NCBI GenBank assembly: GCA_946480015.1
Contig: CAMLIL010000014.1
Coordinates: 13,113-77,112 of the forward strand
Reading direction: 5' to 3'
Origin: an uncultured Oxalobacteraceae bacterium
Lineage (GTDB): Bacteria; Pseudomonadota; Gammaproteobacteria; Burkholderiales; Burkholderiaceae
Length of the DNA stretch: 64,000 nucleotides
The notes beneath the pieces are model-generated. The model made no database searches. It was not told the DNA's origin and saw only the letters and a list, made by a program, of their open reading frames with translations. Shown here piece after piece: positions 45,845 to 55,680 of this stretch; position 1 is the stretch's first letter, and each line of letters starts with the position of its first letter. Position numbers and translations under genes: made by a program.

Positions 45845-46291
45845 TTACACGCCTGGGCAAGCCGCATTGCTGTGCTTGGCTTCTGCAGTCGTGGCGCAGG
45901 ACCAGGAGCCGGCGACACCGTCGCGGGTCCAGGTAACCGTTTTGCCGGCAACACTCGACGGGCCGCCGATGATGGTGCACACCAGGGTGGTGGCACCAGC
46001 GACCGCAGCAGTCGAGGTCACGGTGCAGTTCGACGATGGCGTCTTCAGTTTCGACGAGGTCAGCACCACGGCGGCGGTGGCATCAGGGGTCAGGACGATG
46101 TCCGTGTCCACGCCGGTTTTGCCGCCAGCGATTTCGCCCACGGCCGCGCCGACCTTGGCTTTGGCAACATAGTCCTGATAAGCCGGAATAGCCACGGCAG
46201 CCAGAATGCCGATGATTGCAACGACGATCATCAGTTCGATCAGGGTGAAGCCGCGTTGTGCTTGGTTCTTAATCATTTTCATCGATTTCAT
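45845..46291 (-). CDS. pilA: Type IV major pilin, copy 1
   Basis: 148-residue prepilin, ATG 46291 with GGAG seven bases upstream. Short leader ending in QRG, then [20 protein letters not shown] with Glu5, the canonical class IVa pilin helix. A conserved C-terminal Cys pair ([17 protein letters not shown]) and another Cys pair in the middle (SSNCTV, LVCTII) are present. It differs from copy 2 in only a few residues near the C-terminus ([12 protein letters not shown] versus [12 protein letters not shown]). Sigma-54 promoter at 46351-46365. Confidence 0.94.
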   Translation of the reverse strand: MKSMKMIKNQAQRGFTLIELMIVVAIIGILAAVAIPAYQDYVAKAKVGAAVGEIAGGKTGVDTDIVLTPDATAAVVLTSSKLKTPSSNCTVTSTAAVAGATTLVCTIIGGPSSVAGKTVTWTRDGVAGSWSCATTAEAKHSNAACPGV

Positions 46292-46350
46292 GGTGATTCT
46301 CCGGTAGAGGTAGGTTGTACGGTGAAGCGTTGGGCTGCCCTTTCCTATCA

Positions 46351-46365
46351 GCAAACGCCGTGCCA
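46351..46365 (-). promoter_or_regulatory. Sigma-54 promoter of pilA copy 1
   Basis: On the minus strand TGGCACGGCGTTTGC, matching TGGCAC-N5-TTGC, about 60 bases before the start codon. Further upstream (about 46390-46475) are TGTCA and TTTTGTC repeats like PilR sites. The spacer 46292-46722 (about 430 bases) holds this control region and the junction of the tandem duplication, and no gene. Confidence 0.85.
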
Positions 46366-46678
46366 GGTGTCTTTGGGCCTTTTTCATGATCCAACTGTCA
46401 AAATTAATGCCAAATTCTGTCAATTCGCTGCATCGGATGTGACAAAATTTGTTTGCGTTGCCAAATTTTGTCGCCCCCAAGGGCTGAATCTGGGCTTGGA
46501 CTCCGGCCGCCGCTGCGGCCGGACGCAGGGGCGGCGCCATTAAGAAGCAGCGCAGGAGTTTCCGCCCATTTACCCTTGGCCTTGATCGCCTCAGGGGCGT
46601 ACCTGCCAGTGCAATTGAACGTCGTGGAACCGGATGGCCAGCGGAATCTTCCACGCTCGCCGGCGACATGGCAAAAAA

Positions 46679-46700
46679 AAACCGGACCGAAGTCCGGTTT
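46679..46700 (-). terminator. Terminator after pilA copy 2
   Basis: AACCGGAC with complement GTCCGGTT, loop CGAA, flanked by A and T runs. Nearly identical to the hairpin at 45801. Confidence 0.85.
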
Positions 46701-46722
46701 TTTCATGCTGCCGAGCTAAACA

Positions 46723-47169
46723 TTACACGCCTGGGCAAGCTGCATTGCTGTGTTTGGCGGCAGCGGTCGTCGCGCAAGCCCAGGAGCCGCTGACACCGTC
46801 GCGGGTCCAGGTAACCGTTTTGCCGGCAACACTCGACGGGCCGCCGATGATGGTGCACACCAGGGTGGTGGCACCAGCGACCGCAGCAGTCGAGGTCACG
46901 GTGCAGTTCGACGATGGCGTCTTCAGTTTCGACGAGGTCAGCACCACGGCGGCGGTGGCATCAGGGGTCAGGACGATGTCCGTGTCCACGCCGGTTTTGC
47001 CGCCAGCGATTTCGCCCACAGCCGCGCCGACCTTGGCTTTGGCAACATAATCCTGGTAGGCCGGGATGGCCACGGCAGCCAGAATGCCGATGATCGCAAC
47101 GACGATCATCAGTTCGATCAGGGTGAAGCCGCGCTGTGCTTGGTTCTTTATCATTTTCATCGATTTCAT
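46723..47169 (-). CDS. pilA: Type IV major pilin, copy 2
   Basis: 148 residues from ATG 47169, with GGAG seven bases upstream; an ATG at 47175 is too close to that site. Leader [14 protein letters not shown] then [20 protein letters not shown]. Nucleotide sequence is almost identical to copy 1 over most of the gene, so this is a recent tandem duplication or is kept alike by gene conversion. Own sigma-54 promoter at 47229-47244. Confidence 0.94.
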   Translation of the reverse strand: MKSMKMIKNQAQRGFTLIELMIVVAIIGILAAVAIPAYQDYVAKAKVGAAVGEIAGGKTGVDTDIVLTPDATAAVVLTSSKLKTPSSNCTVTSTAAVAGATTLVCTIIGGPSSVAGKTVTWTRDGVSGSWACATTAAAKHSNAACPGV

Positions 47170-47228
47170 GTTCATTCTCCAGTGGGGGGTAATTGTCCGG
47201 TGCGGCTTAAGTGTCACGCTTTCCTATA

Positions 47229-47244
47229 GGCAATTGGCGTGCCA
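47229..47244 (-). promoter_or_regulatory. Sigma-54 promoter of pilA copy 2
   Basis: Minus strand TGGCACGCCAATTGCC, a TGGCAC-N5-TTGC match 60 bases before the start. TGTC repeats lie upstream at about 47300-47355, including TGTCAGCTCTGACA, a likely PilR-type site. Confidence 0.85.
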
Positions 47245-47391
47245 CATCGTTTTTCGGCATTTTTGATATCTCGGCAACAAGAAAAGCGCCCGAGTGCGCC
47301 AAATTCTGTCCATACAGCGACAAAAATTGTCAGCTCTGACAAAAAATGTCGCCCGGCCTGGCCGCCGCTGCCTGCGGGATCAACAATGCAA

Positions 47392-47411
47392 AACGCCCCT
47401 TGCGGGGCGTT
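47392..47411 (-). terminator. Terminator after third pilin gene
   Basis: AACGCCCC with complement GGGGCGTT, four-base loop, followed on the minus strand by TTTGC. Confidence 0.65.
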
Positions 47412-47436
47412 GAAGGTGGTGCAGAGGAATCAGGCG

Positions 47437-47877
47437 TTAGACGCCGGTACACAAACTGACCGGGCCGACATATTTTTGCGGCGCGCTGGTGCTGCAGGAC
47501 CATTGCGGATCGTCACCCACCGTGCGCGTCAAGGTCACGCTGCGCCCATTGATGTCGGCCGGGCCGCCGACGATCGTGCACACCATTGTGTTGGCTACCG
47601 TCAGCGAACCGGTCACCACGTTATTGCAATGGACCGTGGTGGCGCCCAGGCCAATACTGGTCAAGGTCGGTACCACGCCTTCGTTCAGGTTGACTTCCAT
47701 CCCGGTTTTCACATGCGACAGTTCGGTGTAAGCGGCGCTCCATTTGCTCTTGCCGACGTAATCCTGGTAGGCCGGAATGGCCACGGCCGCCAGGATGCCG
47801 ATGATGGCGACGACGATCATCAATTCGATCAATGTGAAACCGCCTTGGCGCGAGGGCTTGCTGAATGCATGGTTCAT
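47437..47877 (-). CDS. Type IV pilin, divergent paralog
   Basis: 146 residues from ATG 47877, AGGAG upstream. Leader MNHAFSKPSRQGG then [47 protein letters not shown]-terminal Cys in QWSCSTSAPQKY and VSLCTGV. It shares the overall layout of the two pilA copies but the globular domain is clearly different. Sigma-54 promoter at 47913-47928. Confidence 0.92.
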   Translation of the reverse strand: MNHAFSKPSRQGGFTLIELMIVVAIIGILAAVAIPAYQDYVGKSKWSAAYTELSHVKTGMEVNLNEGVVPTLTSIGLGATTVHCNNVVTGSLTVANTMVCTIVGGPADINGRSVTLTRTVGDDPQWSCSTSAPQKYVGPVSLCTGV

Positions 47878-47912
47878 CGCACTGCTCCTAATGATGTTGT
47901 ATGCAATAGCTG

Positions 47913-47928
47913 AGCAAAACGCATGCCA
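47913..47928 (-). promoter_or_regulatory. Sigma-54 promoter of third pilin gene
   Basis: Minus strand TGGCATGCGTTTTGCT, a TGGCA-type -24 and TTGCT -12 match, 36 bases before the start codon. Confidence 0.75.
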
Positions 47929-47981
47929 CGTCGGCCCCGGCGGCCGTCGCTCTTTACTTTGTGACATCAATCGTTTTGCTG

Positions 47982-48548
47982 CTAAGCCGAAGCCAAGTGG
48001 AACACGATGCTGGTACTGGACAGGTCGATGCGGTCGCCATCGGCCAGCCGGCGCGGCGCGGCTGCCGCCGCGATGCCATTGACCATCGCTGGAAGATGCC
48101 CTTCGACATGGTGAATGAAGTAGTCGTTGCCGCGCCGGGTGATCGCCAGCACTTGCTGCCCCGGGCTCCCCAAGGTCGACACCACCTTGGTCAGCATCAG
48201 GCGCTTGCCGGCATTCGGTCCGCTGGTCACTTCAATGATGGCGTTCACGGGAGTGGCGGTGGAGTCGGCCACATAGTCGATCGTGAATTTGGCAATGACG
48301 ATACGGTCGCCATCCTCCAGCAGCCGGCGGGCAATGCGCTGGCCGTTGACGAAAGTGCCATTTTTGCTGTCCAGGTCTTCAAGGAAGATCTCGCGCTGGT
48401 CACGATAGAACGCCGCATGCTGGCCGCTGACGGCCGCATGGGCGATCACGATGTCGTTGCCGGGATGGCGGCCCAGGCTGGTGCGCTGCCGGTCCAATTC
48501 GATCTCCTGCAGAACTTGCTGGTCACGGGTCACGATGATTTTCGCCAC
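47982..48548 (-). CDS. FHA-domain protein
   Basis: 188 residues. The N-terminal forkhead-associated domain reads RTSLGRHPGNDIVI, AVSGQHAAF, LEDLDSKNGTFVNGQRI, with the phosphothreonine-binding Arg, Ser and Asn. The second half (NAGKRLMLTKVVSTLGSPGQ, LADGDRIDLSSTSIVFHL) looks like a degenerate second FHA fold. Cytoplasmic; no signal peptide. Lies between the pilin genes and sucCD. Confidence 0.88.
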   Translation of the reverse strand: MAKIIVTRDQQVLQEIELDRQRTSLGRHPGNDIVIAHAAVSGQHAAFYRDQREIFLEDLDSKNGTFVNGQRIARRLLEDGDRIVIAKFTIDYVADSTATPVNAIIEVTSGPNAGKRLMLTKVVSTLGSPGQQVLAITRRGNDYFIHHVEGHLPAMVNGIAAAAAPRRLADGDRIDLSSTSIVFHLASA

Positions 48549-48585
48549 GCTCGGCCTTTCTCGGCAAGGTTTGCCAACAACGACA

Positions 48586-48608
48586 ACGGGGAGCGCATGG
48601 CTCCCCGT
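48586..48608. terminator. GC-rich hairpin after sucD
   Basis: ACGGGGAGC with complement GCTCCCCGT, five-base loop. A T run follows only on the plus strand, so its role for the minus-strand sucCD transcript is uncertain. Confidence 0.5.
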
Positions 48609-48653
48609 TTTTATCGGCCAGCCTGGTGCCGGCCTTGAACCATATGCGCTAGC

Positions 48654-49535
48654 TTACAGCATGGCTTTCAGCAGACGCGCCATTTCGGACGGGTTCTTGG
48701 TGGCCTTGATGCCGCAGGCTTCCATGATGTCCAGCTTGGCTTGTGCCGTGTCGGCGCCGCCCGAGATCAGCGCGCCGGCGTGGCCCATGCGCTTGCCTGG
48801 AGGCGCGGTCACGCCAGCGATGAAGCACACCACTGGCTTCTTCATGTTTTCCTTGATCCAGTAAGCCGCGTTGGCTTCGTCGGGACCGCCGATTTCGCCG
48901 ATCATGATGACCGCGTCGGTATCCGGATCGTCGTTGAACATCTTCATCACGTCGATGTGCTTCAGACCGTTGATCGGGTCGCCGCCGATGCCCACTGCCG
49001 ACGACTGGCCCAGACCCAGGGCGGTCAGCTGGCCGACCGCTTCATAGGTCAGGGTGCCCGAGCGCGATACCACGCCGATGCGGCCCTTGCGGTGGATGTG
49101 ACCTGGCATGATGCCGATCTTGATTTCGTCCGGGGTGATCAGGCCTGGGCAGTTCGGGCCCAGCAGCAGGGTCTTGGAACCGGCCTTGGCCATGCGGTCC
49201 TTGAGCGCCATCATGTCGCGCACTGGAATGCCTTCGGTGATGCAGATCGCCAGGTCCATCTCGGCTTCGACGGCTTCCCAGATCGCGGCGGCAGCGCCTG
49301 CTGGCGGCACGTAGATCACCGACACGTTCGCGCCGGTTTCTTTTTTCGCTTCGGTGACGTTGGCGAAAATAGGAATGCCTTCGAAATCTTCACCGGCTTT
49401 CTTCGGGTTCACGCCGGCGACGAAGCATTCCTTGCCGTTCGCGTAGTCGCGGCACATGCGGGTGTGGAATTGACCGGTCTTGCCGGTAATACCTTGGGTG
49501 ACTACTTTGGTGTCTTTATTGATGAGAATCGACAT
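48654..49535 (-). CDS. sucD: Succinyl-CoA ligase, alpha subunit
   Basis: 293 residues. TCA-cycle step succinyl-CoA to succinate with nucleotide triphosphate formation. CoA-binding N-terminal fold (TKVVTQGITGKTGQFHTRMC), PPAGAAAAIWEAVEAE, LLGPNCPGLITPDEIKIGIMPG, SRSGTLTYEAV, GIGGDPINGL, GEIGGPDE and the phospho-His region AGVTAPPGKRMGHAGALISGG. Fifteen bases after sucC. Confidence 0.97.
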   Translation of the reverse strand: MSILINKDTKVVTQGITGKTGQFHTRMCRDYANGKECFVAGVNPKKAGEDFEGIPIFANVTEAKKETGANVSVIYVPPAGAAAAIWEAVEAEMDLAICITEGIPVRDMMALKDRMAKAGSKTLLLGPNCPGLITPDEIKIGIMPGHIHRKGRIGVVSRSGTLTYEAVGQLTALGLGQSSAVGIGGDPINGLKHIDVMKMFNDDPDTDAVIMIGEIGGPDEANAAYWIKENMKKPVVCFIAGVTAPPGKRMGHAGALISGGADTAQAKLDIMEACGIKATKNPSEMARLLKAML

Positions 49536-49550
49536 GTTATTTCCTTCGAA

Positions 49551-50720
49551 TTAGGCTTTACCAGCAGCGGCGGCAACCACGGCCTTGGCTGCGTCTTCCA
49601 TCGTATCGGCGGCGATGATCGGCAGGCCGGAATCGGCCAGCATTTTCTTGCCGATGTCTTCGTTGGTGCCCTTCATGCGCACCACCAGCGGTACGTTCAG
49701 GGAAACGGCCTTCGATGCGGTGATCACGCCTTCGGCGATCACGTCGCAGCGCATGATGCCGCCGAAGATGTTGACCAGGATGGCTTTCAGGCCTGGGTTC
49801 TTCAGCATGATCTTGAACGCTTCGGTCACTTTTTCAGCCGTTGCGCCGCCGCCCACGTCGAGGAAGTTGGCAGGCTCGCCGCCGAACAGCTTGATGGTGT
49901 CCATGGTGGCCATGGCCAGGCCGGCGCCGTTCACCAGGCAGCCGATGTTGCCGTCGAGCGAAATGTAAGCCAGATCGAATTTCGACGCTTCGATTTCGGC
50001 TGGATCTTCTTCGTCCAGGTCGCGGTAAGCGACGATTTCAGGCTGGCGATACAGCGCGTTGGAGTCGAAGTTGAACTTGGCGTCCAGTGCGATGACCTTG
50101 CCCGAACCGGTCAGGATCAGCGGGTTGATTTCGGCCAGCGAAGCGTCGGTTTCCCAGTAGGCTTTGTACAGGCCTTGCAGCTGCACGCGGGCGTCGGCCA
50201 GCGATGCGGCAGGCACGCCGATCTTGGTCGAGATCTCGTCGGCTTCGGCGTCGGTCAGGCCGACCGATGGATCGATCGCGATCTGGTGAATTTTTTCAGG
50301 GTTCGAATGTGCCACTTCTTCGATGTCCATGCCGCCTTCCGACGAGGCCATCAGGACCACGCGCTGGCTGACACGGTCGGTGACCATCGACACATACAGT
50401 TCCTTCTTGATGTCGGCGCCTTCTTCGATCAGCAGGCGATTGACTTTCTGGCCTTCCGGACCGGTCTGATGCGTGATCAGCTGCATGCCCAGGATTTGCG
50501 AGGCGTATTCTTTGACCTGCTCGAGCGACTTGGCTACTTTCACGCCGCCGCCTTTACCGCGGCCGCCTGCATGGATCTGTGCCTTGACTACCCAGACTGG
50601 ACCGCCCAGCGTTTCGGCCGCTTTGACAGCCTCTTCAACGGACAGGCACGGAATGCCGCGCGGTACCGTCACTCCGAATTTTCGGAGGATCTCTTTGCCT
50701 TGATACTCATGGATTTTCAT
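49551..50720 (-). CDS. sucC: Succinyl-CoA ligase, beta subunit
   Basis: 389 residues. ATP-grasp subunit: [100 protein letters not shown], and [15 protein letters not shown]. Start ATG preceded by AAGGGA. First gene of the sucCD operon. Confidence 0.97.
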   Translation of the reverse strand: MKIHEYQGKEILRKFGVTVPRGIPCLSVEEAVKAAETLGGPVWVVKAQIHAGGRGKGGGVKVAKSLEQVKEYASQILGMQLITHQTGPEGQKVNRLLIEEGADIKKELYVSMVTDRVSQRVVLMASSEGGMDIEEVAHSNPEKIHQIAIDPSVGLTDAEADEISTKIGVPAASLADARVQLQGLYKAYWETDASLAEINPLILTGSGKVIALDAKFNFDSNALYRQPEIVAYRDLDEEDPAEIEASKFDLAYISLDGNIGCLVNGAGLAMATMDTIKLFGGEPANFLDVGGGATAEKVTEAFKIMLKNPGLKAILVNIFGGIMRCDVIAEGVITASKAVSLNVPLVVRMKGTNEDIGKKMLADSGLPIIAADTMEDAAKAVVAAAAGKA

Positions 50721-51321
50721 GCTGGCTTCCCTTCTTCTTACTAATATTTAATACGGTTGAAATTGCGGATGGGGGTAGTACGTGCTGCTAAAAGTAATAT
50801 CGAAACCTTCCCGCTAGCGGCGATAGGCGTTGTGGCGGAAATCTTTGTCAGGCAGGGCTATGGCGCGGGGACACACCTGAACATCGGCAATGCGCACGTC
50901 GCGGTCCCATACACCAGCGTCGGGCGCGTTCGCATCGATCTGGTAACTGCGCGGTTGCCGCAATGCGCAAGGGACGGAAGAAGACAGGGGCATAAAAAAC
51001 CAATGCCGGCAATGCGGCAGTAAAAAGGTTGCAGCCGGTGTGCCTGGTGCACGTTGTCGCAGCTTCTACGACAACAACCGCTCATGCGGCGCTGCTTTAA
51101 CCCCAAAAGTTTAGCACAGCCTTTGCCGCTGTTGAGACCTCGGGATGCCATTTTGCCTGCATAAACAGAAATTTCATCATTTGATGCCGAAAAAACATCA
51201 GTCGAGAGCCCATGAATATCTCGCAGCGCACCATTTTTGGGCATTTTTGCGCGAGAGTATGGCAAGATCGGCAATATTGAACCAACGCCCGGGCAACGTC
51301 GGCCAAAAACCAGGCGGGCGG
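50721..51321. other. 600-base spacer without a clear gene
   Basis: Between sucC and recX. The part next to sucC holds an AT-rich stretch (TATTAAATATTAG on the minus strand) suitable for the sucC promoter. Short frames on both strands lack ribosome sites and credible protein composition. I see no RNA gene or repeat. Confidence 0.5.
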
Positions 51322-51774
51322 CTATTCGTCGTCGGCATCGCGGCCTCGCATGGCCGCCCGGATCGCGCGCTGGGAAAACCCGCGCTGCATGAGAAAGCGC
51401 ATCTGCTTGCTGCGCTCGGCCGCATCGATGGCCACTGTGCCGAACTTGCGCTGCCACACCTCGACGGCGCGCGCCGCCTCGCTGTCGTTCAGGCCGGATT
51501 TGAGTTCTTGCAGGGCCTCGCCTTCGATGCCGTGGCTTTGCAGTTCGGCCATGATGCGGCTGTTACCGAAGCGCGCGGCACGACGGTGCACCAGCGATTC
51601 GGAAAAGCGCTCTTGGGATAAGCACTTGTTTTGCTCGAGGAAATCGAGCAGGGCGTCGAGGTCGTCGCCCTCTTGCGCATAGCGGGACAGCTTGCGGCCC
51701 AGCTCCAGCCGGCTGTGCTCGCGGATCGACAGATAGCGCAGCGCGCGCGCTTTCAGACTGAGAGGCTGTTTCAA
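51322..51774 (-). CDS. recX: RecX regulatory protein
   Basis: 150 residues. Helical RecA modulator: [59 protein letters not shown], and the C-terminal [21 protein letters not shown]. The first codon is TTG (51772-51774) with no ribosome site, and codons 1-5 coincide with a copy of a 14-bp repeat (51761-51774), so the native start may have been altered or lies further inside. Normally cotranscribed with recA. Confidence 0.88.
   Translation of the reverse strand: MKQPLSLKARALRYLSIREHSRLELGRKLSRYAQEGDDLDALLDFLEQNKCLSQERFSESLVHRRAARFGNSRIMAELQSHGIEGEALQELKSGLNDSEAARAVEVWQRKFGTVAIDAAERSKQMRFLMQRGFSQRAIRAAMRGRDADDE
51761..51774. repeat. Copy of the 14-bp MITE end
   Basis: AGAGGCTGTTTCAA, identical to both ends of the element at 11727-11829. 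It covers the first five codons of recX. Confidence 0.6.
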
Positions 51775-51836
51775 AAAGCTATGTCACCGTCAGGTGTGGA
51801 AGTCAGGTGTGGAATATTTTTGTCAGCTTCAAATAA

Positions 51837-51862
51837 GTCATTCCCGCGCAGGCGGGAACGAC
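51837..51862. repeat. Palindromic repeat between recX and recA
   Basis: GTCATTCCCGC and GCGGGAACGAC around GCAG. This is the style of short dispersed palindromes in intergenic regions; similar GC-rich hairpins occur at 63511-63574. Confidence 0.6.
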
Positions 51863-51932
51863 CAATCTGAGGCAGCTGGTAACTTATAAGGTGGTCCACC
51901 GGGCGGCATGAGCGCCCGGCCGGCGCCGCCGC

Positions 51933-53018
<1,086 letters not shown>

Positions 53019-53065
53019 AGTGTGTTCTCTGTCCTGGTAAAGGGCGGTTTGACGTCAACAGTCGG

Positions 53066-53085
53066 TACTGTATAAAAAAACAGTA
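53066..53085 (-). promoter_or_regulatory. LexA (SOS) box of recA
   Basis: TACTGTATAAAAAAACAGTA, matching the proteobacterial consensus CTGT-N8-ACAG with TAC/GTA flanks. It overlaps a promoter-like TTGCAA and TATACA pair on the minus strand, so LexA binding would block RNA polymerase. Confidence 0.9.
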
Positions 53086-53168
53086 GTCTTTGCAAGCGGA
53101 ATTCAAAAAACTTCCCTCGTGAGGGATAAATGAAACACAATAGGCTTTATTCGCCCCCCACTTCCACC

Positions 53169-53861
53169 ATGCGCATTTTACTAGCCGAAGATGATAGCGT
53201 GCTCGCCGACGGCCTGACGCGCTCCTTGCGTCAGTCGGGCTATGCCACCGATTGTGTCAGGAACGGCCAGGAGGCCGATACCGCCCTGTCGACCCAGGAG
53301 TTCGACCTGCTGATCCTCGACCTGGGCCTGCCCCGGCTGTCGGGCCTGGAAGTGCTGCGCCGCCTGCGCGCGCGCGCGTCCCTGCTGCCGGTGCTGATCC
53401 TGACGGCGGCCGATTCGATCGAACAGCGCGTCAACGGCCTCGACCTGGGCGCCGACGATTACATGGCCAAGCCGTTCGCCCTGTCCGAACTGGAGGCGCG
53501 CGTGCGCGCCCTGACCCGGCGCGGCGCCGGCGGCGGGCCGGCGGTGGTGCGCCACGGCCCGCTGGTGTACGACCAGGTCGGGCGCAGCGCGTACATCAAT
53601 AACCAGATGCTCGACCTGTCGGCGCGCGAGCTGGGCCTGCTGGAAATCCTGCTGGCGCGCAGCGGCCGCCTGGTCTCCAAGGAGCAGCTGGTCGACCACC
53701 TGTGCGAGTGGGGCGAGGAAGTGTCCAACAATGCCATCGAGGTGTATGTGCACCGCCTGCGCAAGAAGATCGAGGTGGGCGGGGTGCGCATCGCCACCGT
53801 GCGCGGCCTGGGCTATTGCCTGGAAAAATTCAGCGGTGCCCCTGACGCCCCCGAGCACTAG
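53169..53861 (+). CDS. OmpR-family response regulator
   Basis: 230 residues from ATG 53169 (MRILLAEDDSVLADGLTRSL). Receiver with phospho-Asp in LLILDLGLPRLSGLEVL and Lys in DDYMAKPFALSELEARV, then a winged-helix DNA-binding domain (LSARELGLLEILLARSGRLVSKEQL, NAIEVYVHRLRKKI). Two bases before the sensor kinase. Likely controls the downstream symporter, as TctD-type regulators do. Confidence 0.92.
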   Translation: MRILLAEDDSVLADGLTRSLRQSGYATDCVRNGQEADTALSTQEFDLLILDLGLPRLSGLEVLRRLRARASLLPVLILTAADSIEQRVNGLDLGADDYMAKPFALSELEARVRALTRRGAGGGPAVVRHGPLVYDQVGRSAYINNQMLDLSARELGLLEILLARSGRLVSKEQLVDHLCEWGEEVSNNAIEVYVHRLRKKIEVGGVRIATVRGLGYCLEKFSGAPDAPEH

Positions 53862-53863
53862 CC

Positions 53864-55378
53864 GTGAACGAGCTCGATGCCGGCCTGGCGCAGCCGGAAC
53901 CGCTGCTGTACGAGCCGCCCAAGGCCGAGCCGGACGAAAACATCCAGCATTCGCTGTTCGGCGAGATCCTCGACTGGATGCTGGCGCCGCTGCTGCTGCT
54001 CTGGCCGATGAGTATCGCCATCACCTACCTGGTGGCCAAGTCGATCGCCAACCAGCCGTTCGACCATGCGCTCGAAGACAGCGTGACGGTGCTGGCTCAG
54101 CAGGTCAAGGAAGTGGACGGCCGCGTGGTCTCGCGCCTGCCCGGACCGGCCCGCGACGTGCTGCGCGCCGACGATGTCGACAGCGTGTATATCCAGATCG
54201 TCGGGCCGCACCGGGAAATCGTCGATGGCGACCGCGACCTGCCGCTGCCGCAGGATGAAGACCGCTACCGGCGCGGCACGGTGCATTTCCGTAACGAGAC
54301 CGTGCACGGCACGCCGGTGCGGGTGGCCTTCACCTATGTCAACCTGCACCCGCTGGCCGCGCGCGGCGAGGAACCCTACGCGGCCCTGGTGCAGGTGGCC
54401 GAAACGCTGGAAAAGCGCGCCCTGCTGGCCAACGAAATCATCAAGGGCGTGATCCTGCCCCAGTTCATCATCCTGCCGATCGTGCTGGCGCTGGTGTGGT
54501 TCGCGCTGGCGCGCGGCCTGTCGCCGCTGGCCCAGCTGCAGGAGCGCATCCGCGCGCGCCGCCCGGACGACCTGTCGCCGATCGATTCGCGCCAGGTGCC
54601 CGAAGAGATTTCGCCGCTGGTCGGCTCGCTCAACGACATGCTCGAACGCCTGTCGCAAACCATCGAAATGCAAAAGCGCTTCATCGCCGACGCCGCGCAC
54701 CAGATGAAAACCCCGCTGGCGGGCATGCGCATGCAGTCCGAACTGGCGCTGCGCCAGATCGATCCGGGCGAAATCCACCGCTCGCTCGAACAGCTGGCCA
54801 AGAGCAGCGAGTCGGCCACCCGCCTGGTCAACCAGCTGCTGGCGCTGGCCCGTGCGGAAAACCAGCCGCATACCGGCGGCGCCTTCGAAGCGCTCGACCT
54901 GGCCGCGCTGGCGCGCGCCACCGTACAGGACTGGGTGCAGGCCTCGTTCGCGCACCGCATCGACCTGGGCTTCGAACAGCCCGACGCGCCGGTCGGCATC
55001 AGCGGCAATCCGGTGATGCTGCGCGAAATGCTGTCGAACCTGATCGACAATGCGCTGCGCTACACGCCGGCCGGCGGCAGCGTCACGGTGCGGGTGCGCG
55101 ACGACGGCGGCGCCGCCCTGCTGGAAGTGGAAGACACCGGGCCGGGCATCGCTGCGAGCGAACGGACCCACGTCTTCGAGCGCTTTTACCGCATCCTCGG
55201 CAACAGCGCGCCGGGCAGCGGCCTGGGGCTGGCCATCGTGCGCGAGATCGCCCAGCAGCACGGCGCCGAAGTCGACGTATTCAACAACCCGCGCAGCGAC
55301 GCGCGCAAGGCCCCCGGCTGCCTGTTCCGGGTCAGCTTTCCGCCGCCCGCGCCACCGATGGACGAATTGCTGTCATGA
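53864..55378 (+). CDS. TctE-like sensor histidine kinase
   Basis: 504 residues, GTG start two bases after the regulator. Two transmembrane segments (WMLAPLLLLWPMSIAITYLV and FIILPIVLALVWFALARGL) bracket a periplasmic sensor domain of about 110 residues of the 2CSK-N type. HisKA with FIADAAHQMKTPLAGMRMQ, HATPase with NLIDNALRYTPAGG, DTGPGI and GSGLGLAIV. ATGA overlap (55375-55378) with the small symporter subunit ties sensing to transport. Confidence 0.91.
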   Translation: MNELDAGLAQPEPLLYEPPKAEPDENIQHSLFGEILDWMLAPLLLLWPMSIAITYLVAKSIANQPFDHALEDSVTVLAQQVKEVDGRVVSRLPGPARDVLRADDVDSVYIQIVGPHREIVDGDRDLPLPQDEDRYRRGTVHFRNETVHGTPVRVAFTYVNLHPLAARGEEPYAALVQVAETLEKRALLANEIIKGVILPQFIILPIVLALVWFALARGLSPLAQLQERIRARRPDDLSPIDSRQVPEEISPLVGSLNDMLERLSQTIEMQKRFIADAAHQMKTPLAGMRMQSELALRQIDPGEIHRSLEQLAKSSESATRLVNQLLALARAENQPHTGGAFEALDLAALARATVQDWVQASFAHRIDLGFEQPDAPVGISGNPVMLREMLSNLIDNALRYTPAGGSVTVRVRDDGGAALLEVEDTGPGIAASERTHVFERFYRILGNSAPGSGLGLAIVREIAQQHGAEVDVFNNPRSDARKAPGCLFRVSFPPPAPPMDELLS

Positions 55379-55680
55379 CCGATTTACCCGCCGGCGCCGT
55401 GGGCGCCCTGATCGCCGCGCGCGCGGCCCACTGGCGCCGCGCGCGCGCCATCACCCTGCTGCTGCTGCTGGCCTGGCTGGCCACCACCTTCTGCACGGTG
55501 TTTTTCGCGCGCCAGCTGGCCCACCTGAGCCTGTTCGGCTGGCCGCTGTCGTTCTACCTGGCCGCGCAGGGCGCCTGCCTGATCTACCTGCTCATCATCG
55601 GCCTGTATGCGCGCTGGATCAGCCGCCTGGACCGCCAGTTCGCGCGCCGCATCGCGCACGCCGGCCGGGTGGGTGCATGA
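55375..55680 (+). CDS. DUF4212 symporter small subunit
   Basis: 101 residues, two transmembrane helices (AITLLLLLAWLATTFCTVFFA and PLSFYLAAQGACLIYLLIIGL). This is the small partner that accompanies VC_2705-type sodium/solute symporters. Overlaps the kinase before it and the symporter after it by four bases each. Confidence 0.88.
   Translation: MTDLPAGAVGALIAARAAHWRRARAITLLLLLAWLATTFCTVFFARQLAHLSLFGWPLSFYLAAQGACLIYLLIIGLYARWISRLDRQFARRIAHAGRVGA

Noticed and set aside
50757..51023. 88-codon open frame upstream of sucC
   Set aside because: No ribosome site, unlikely composition, and it lies over the probable sucC promoter region.
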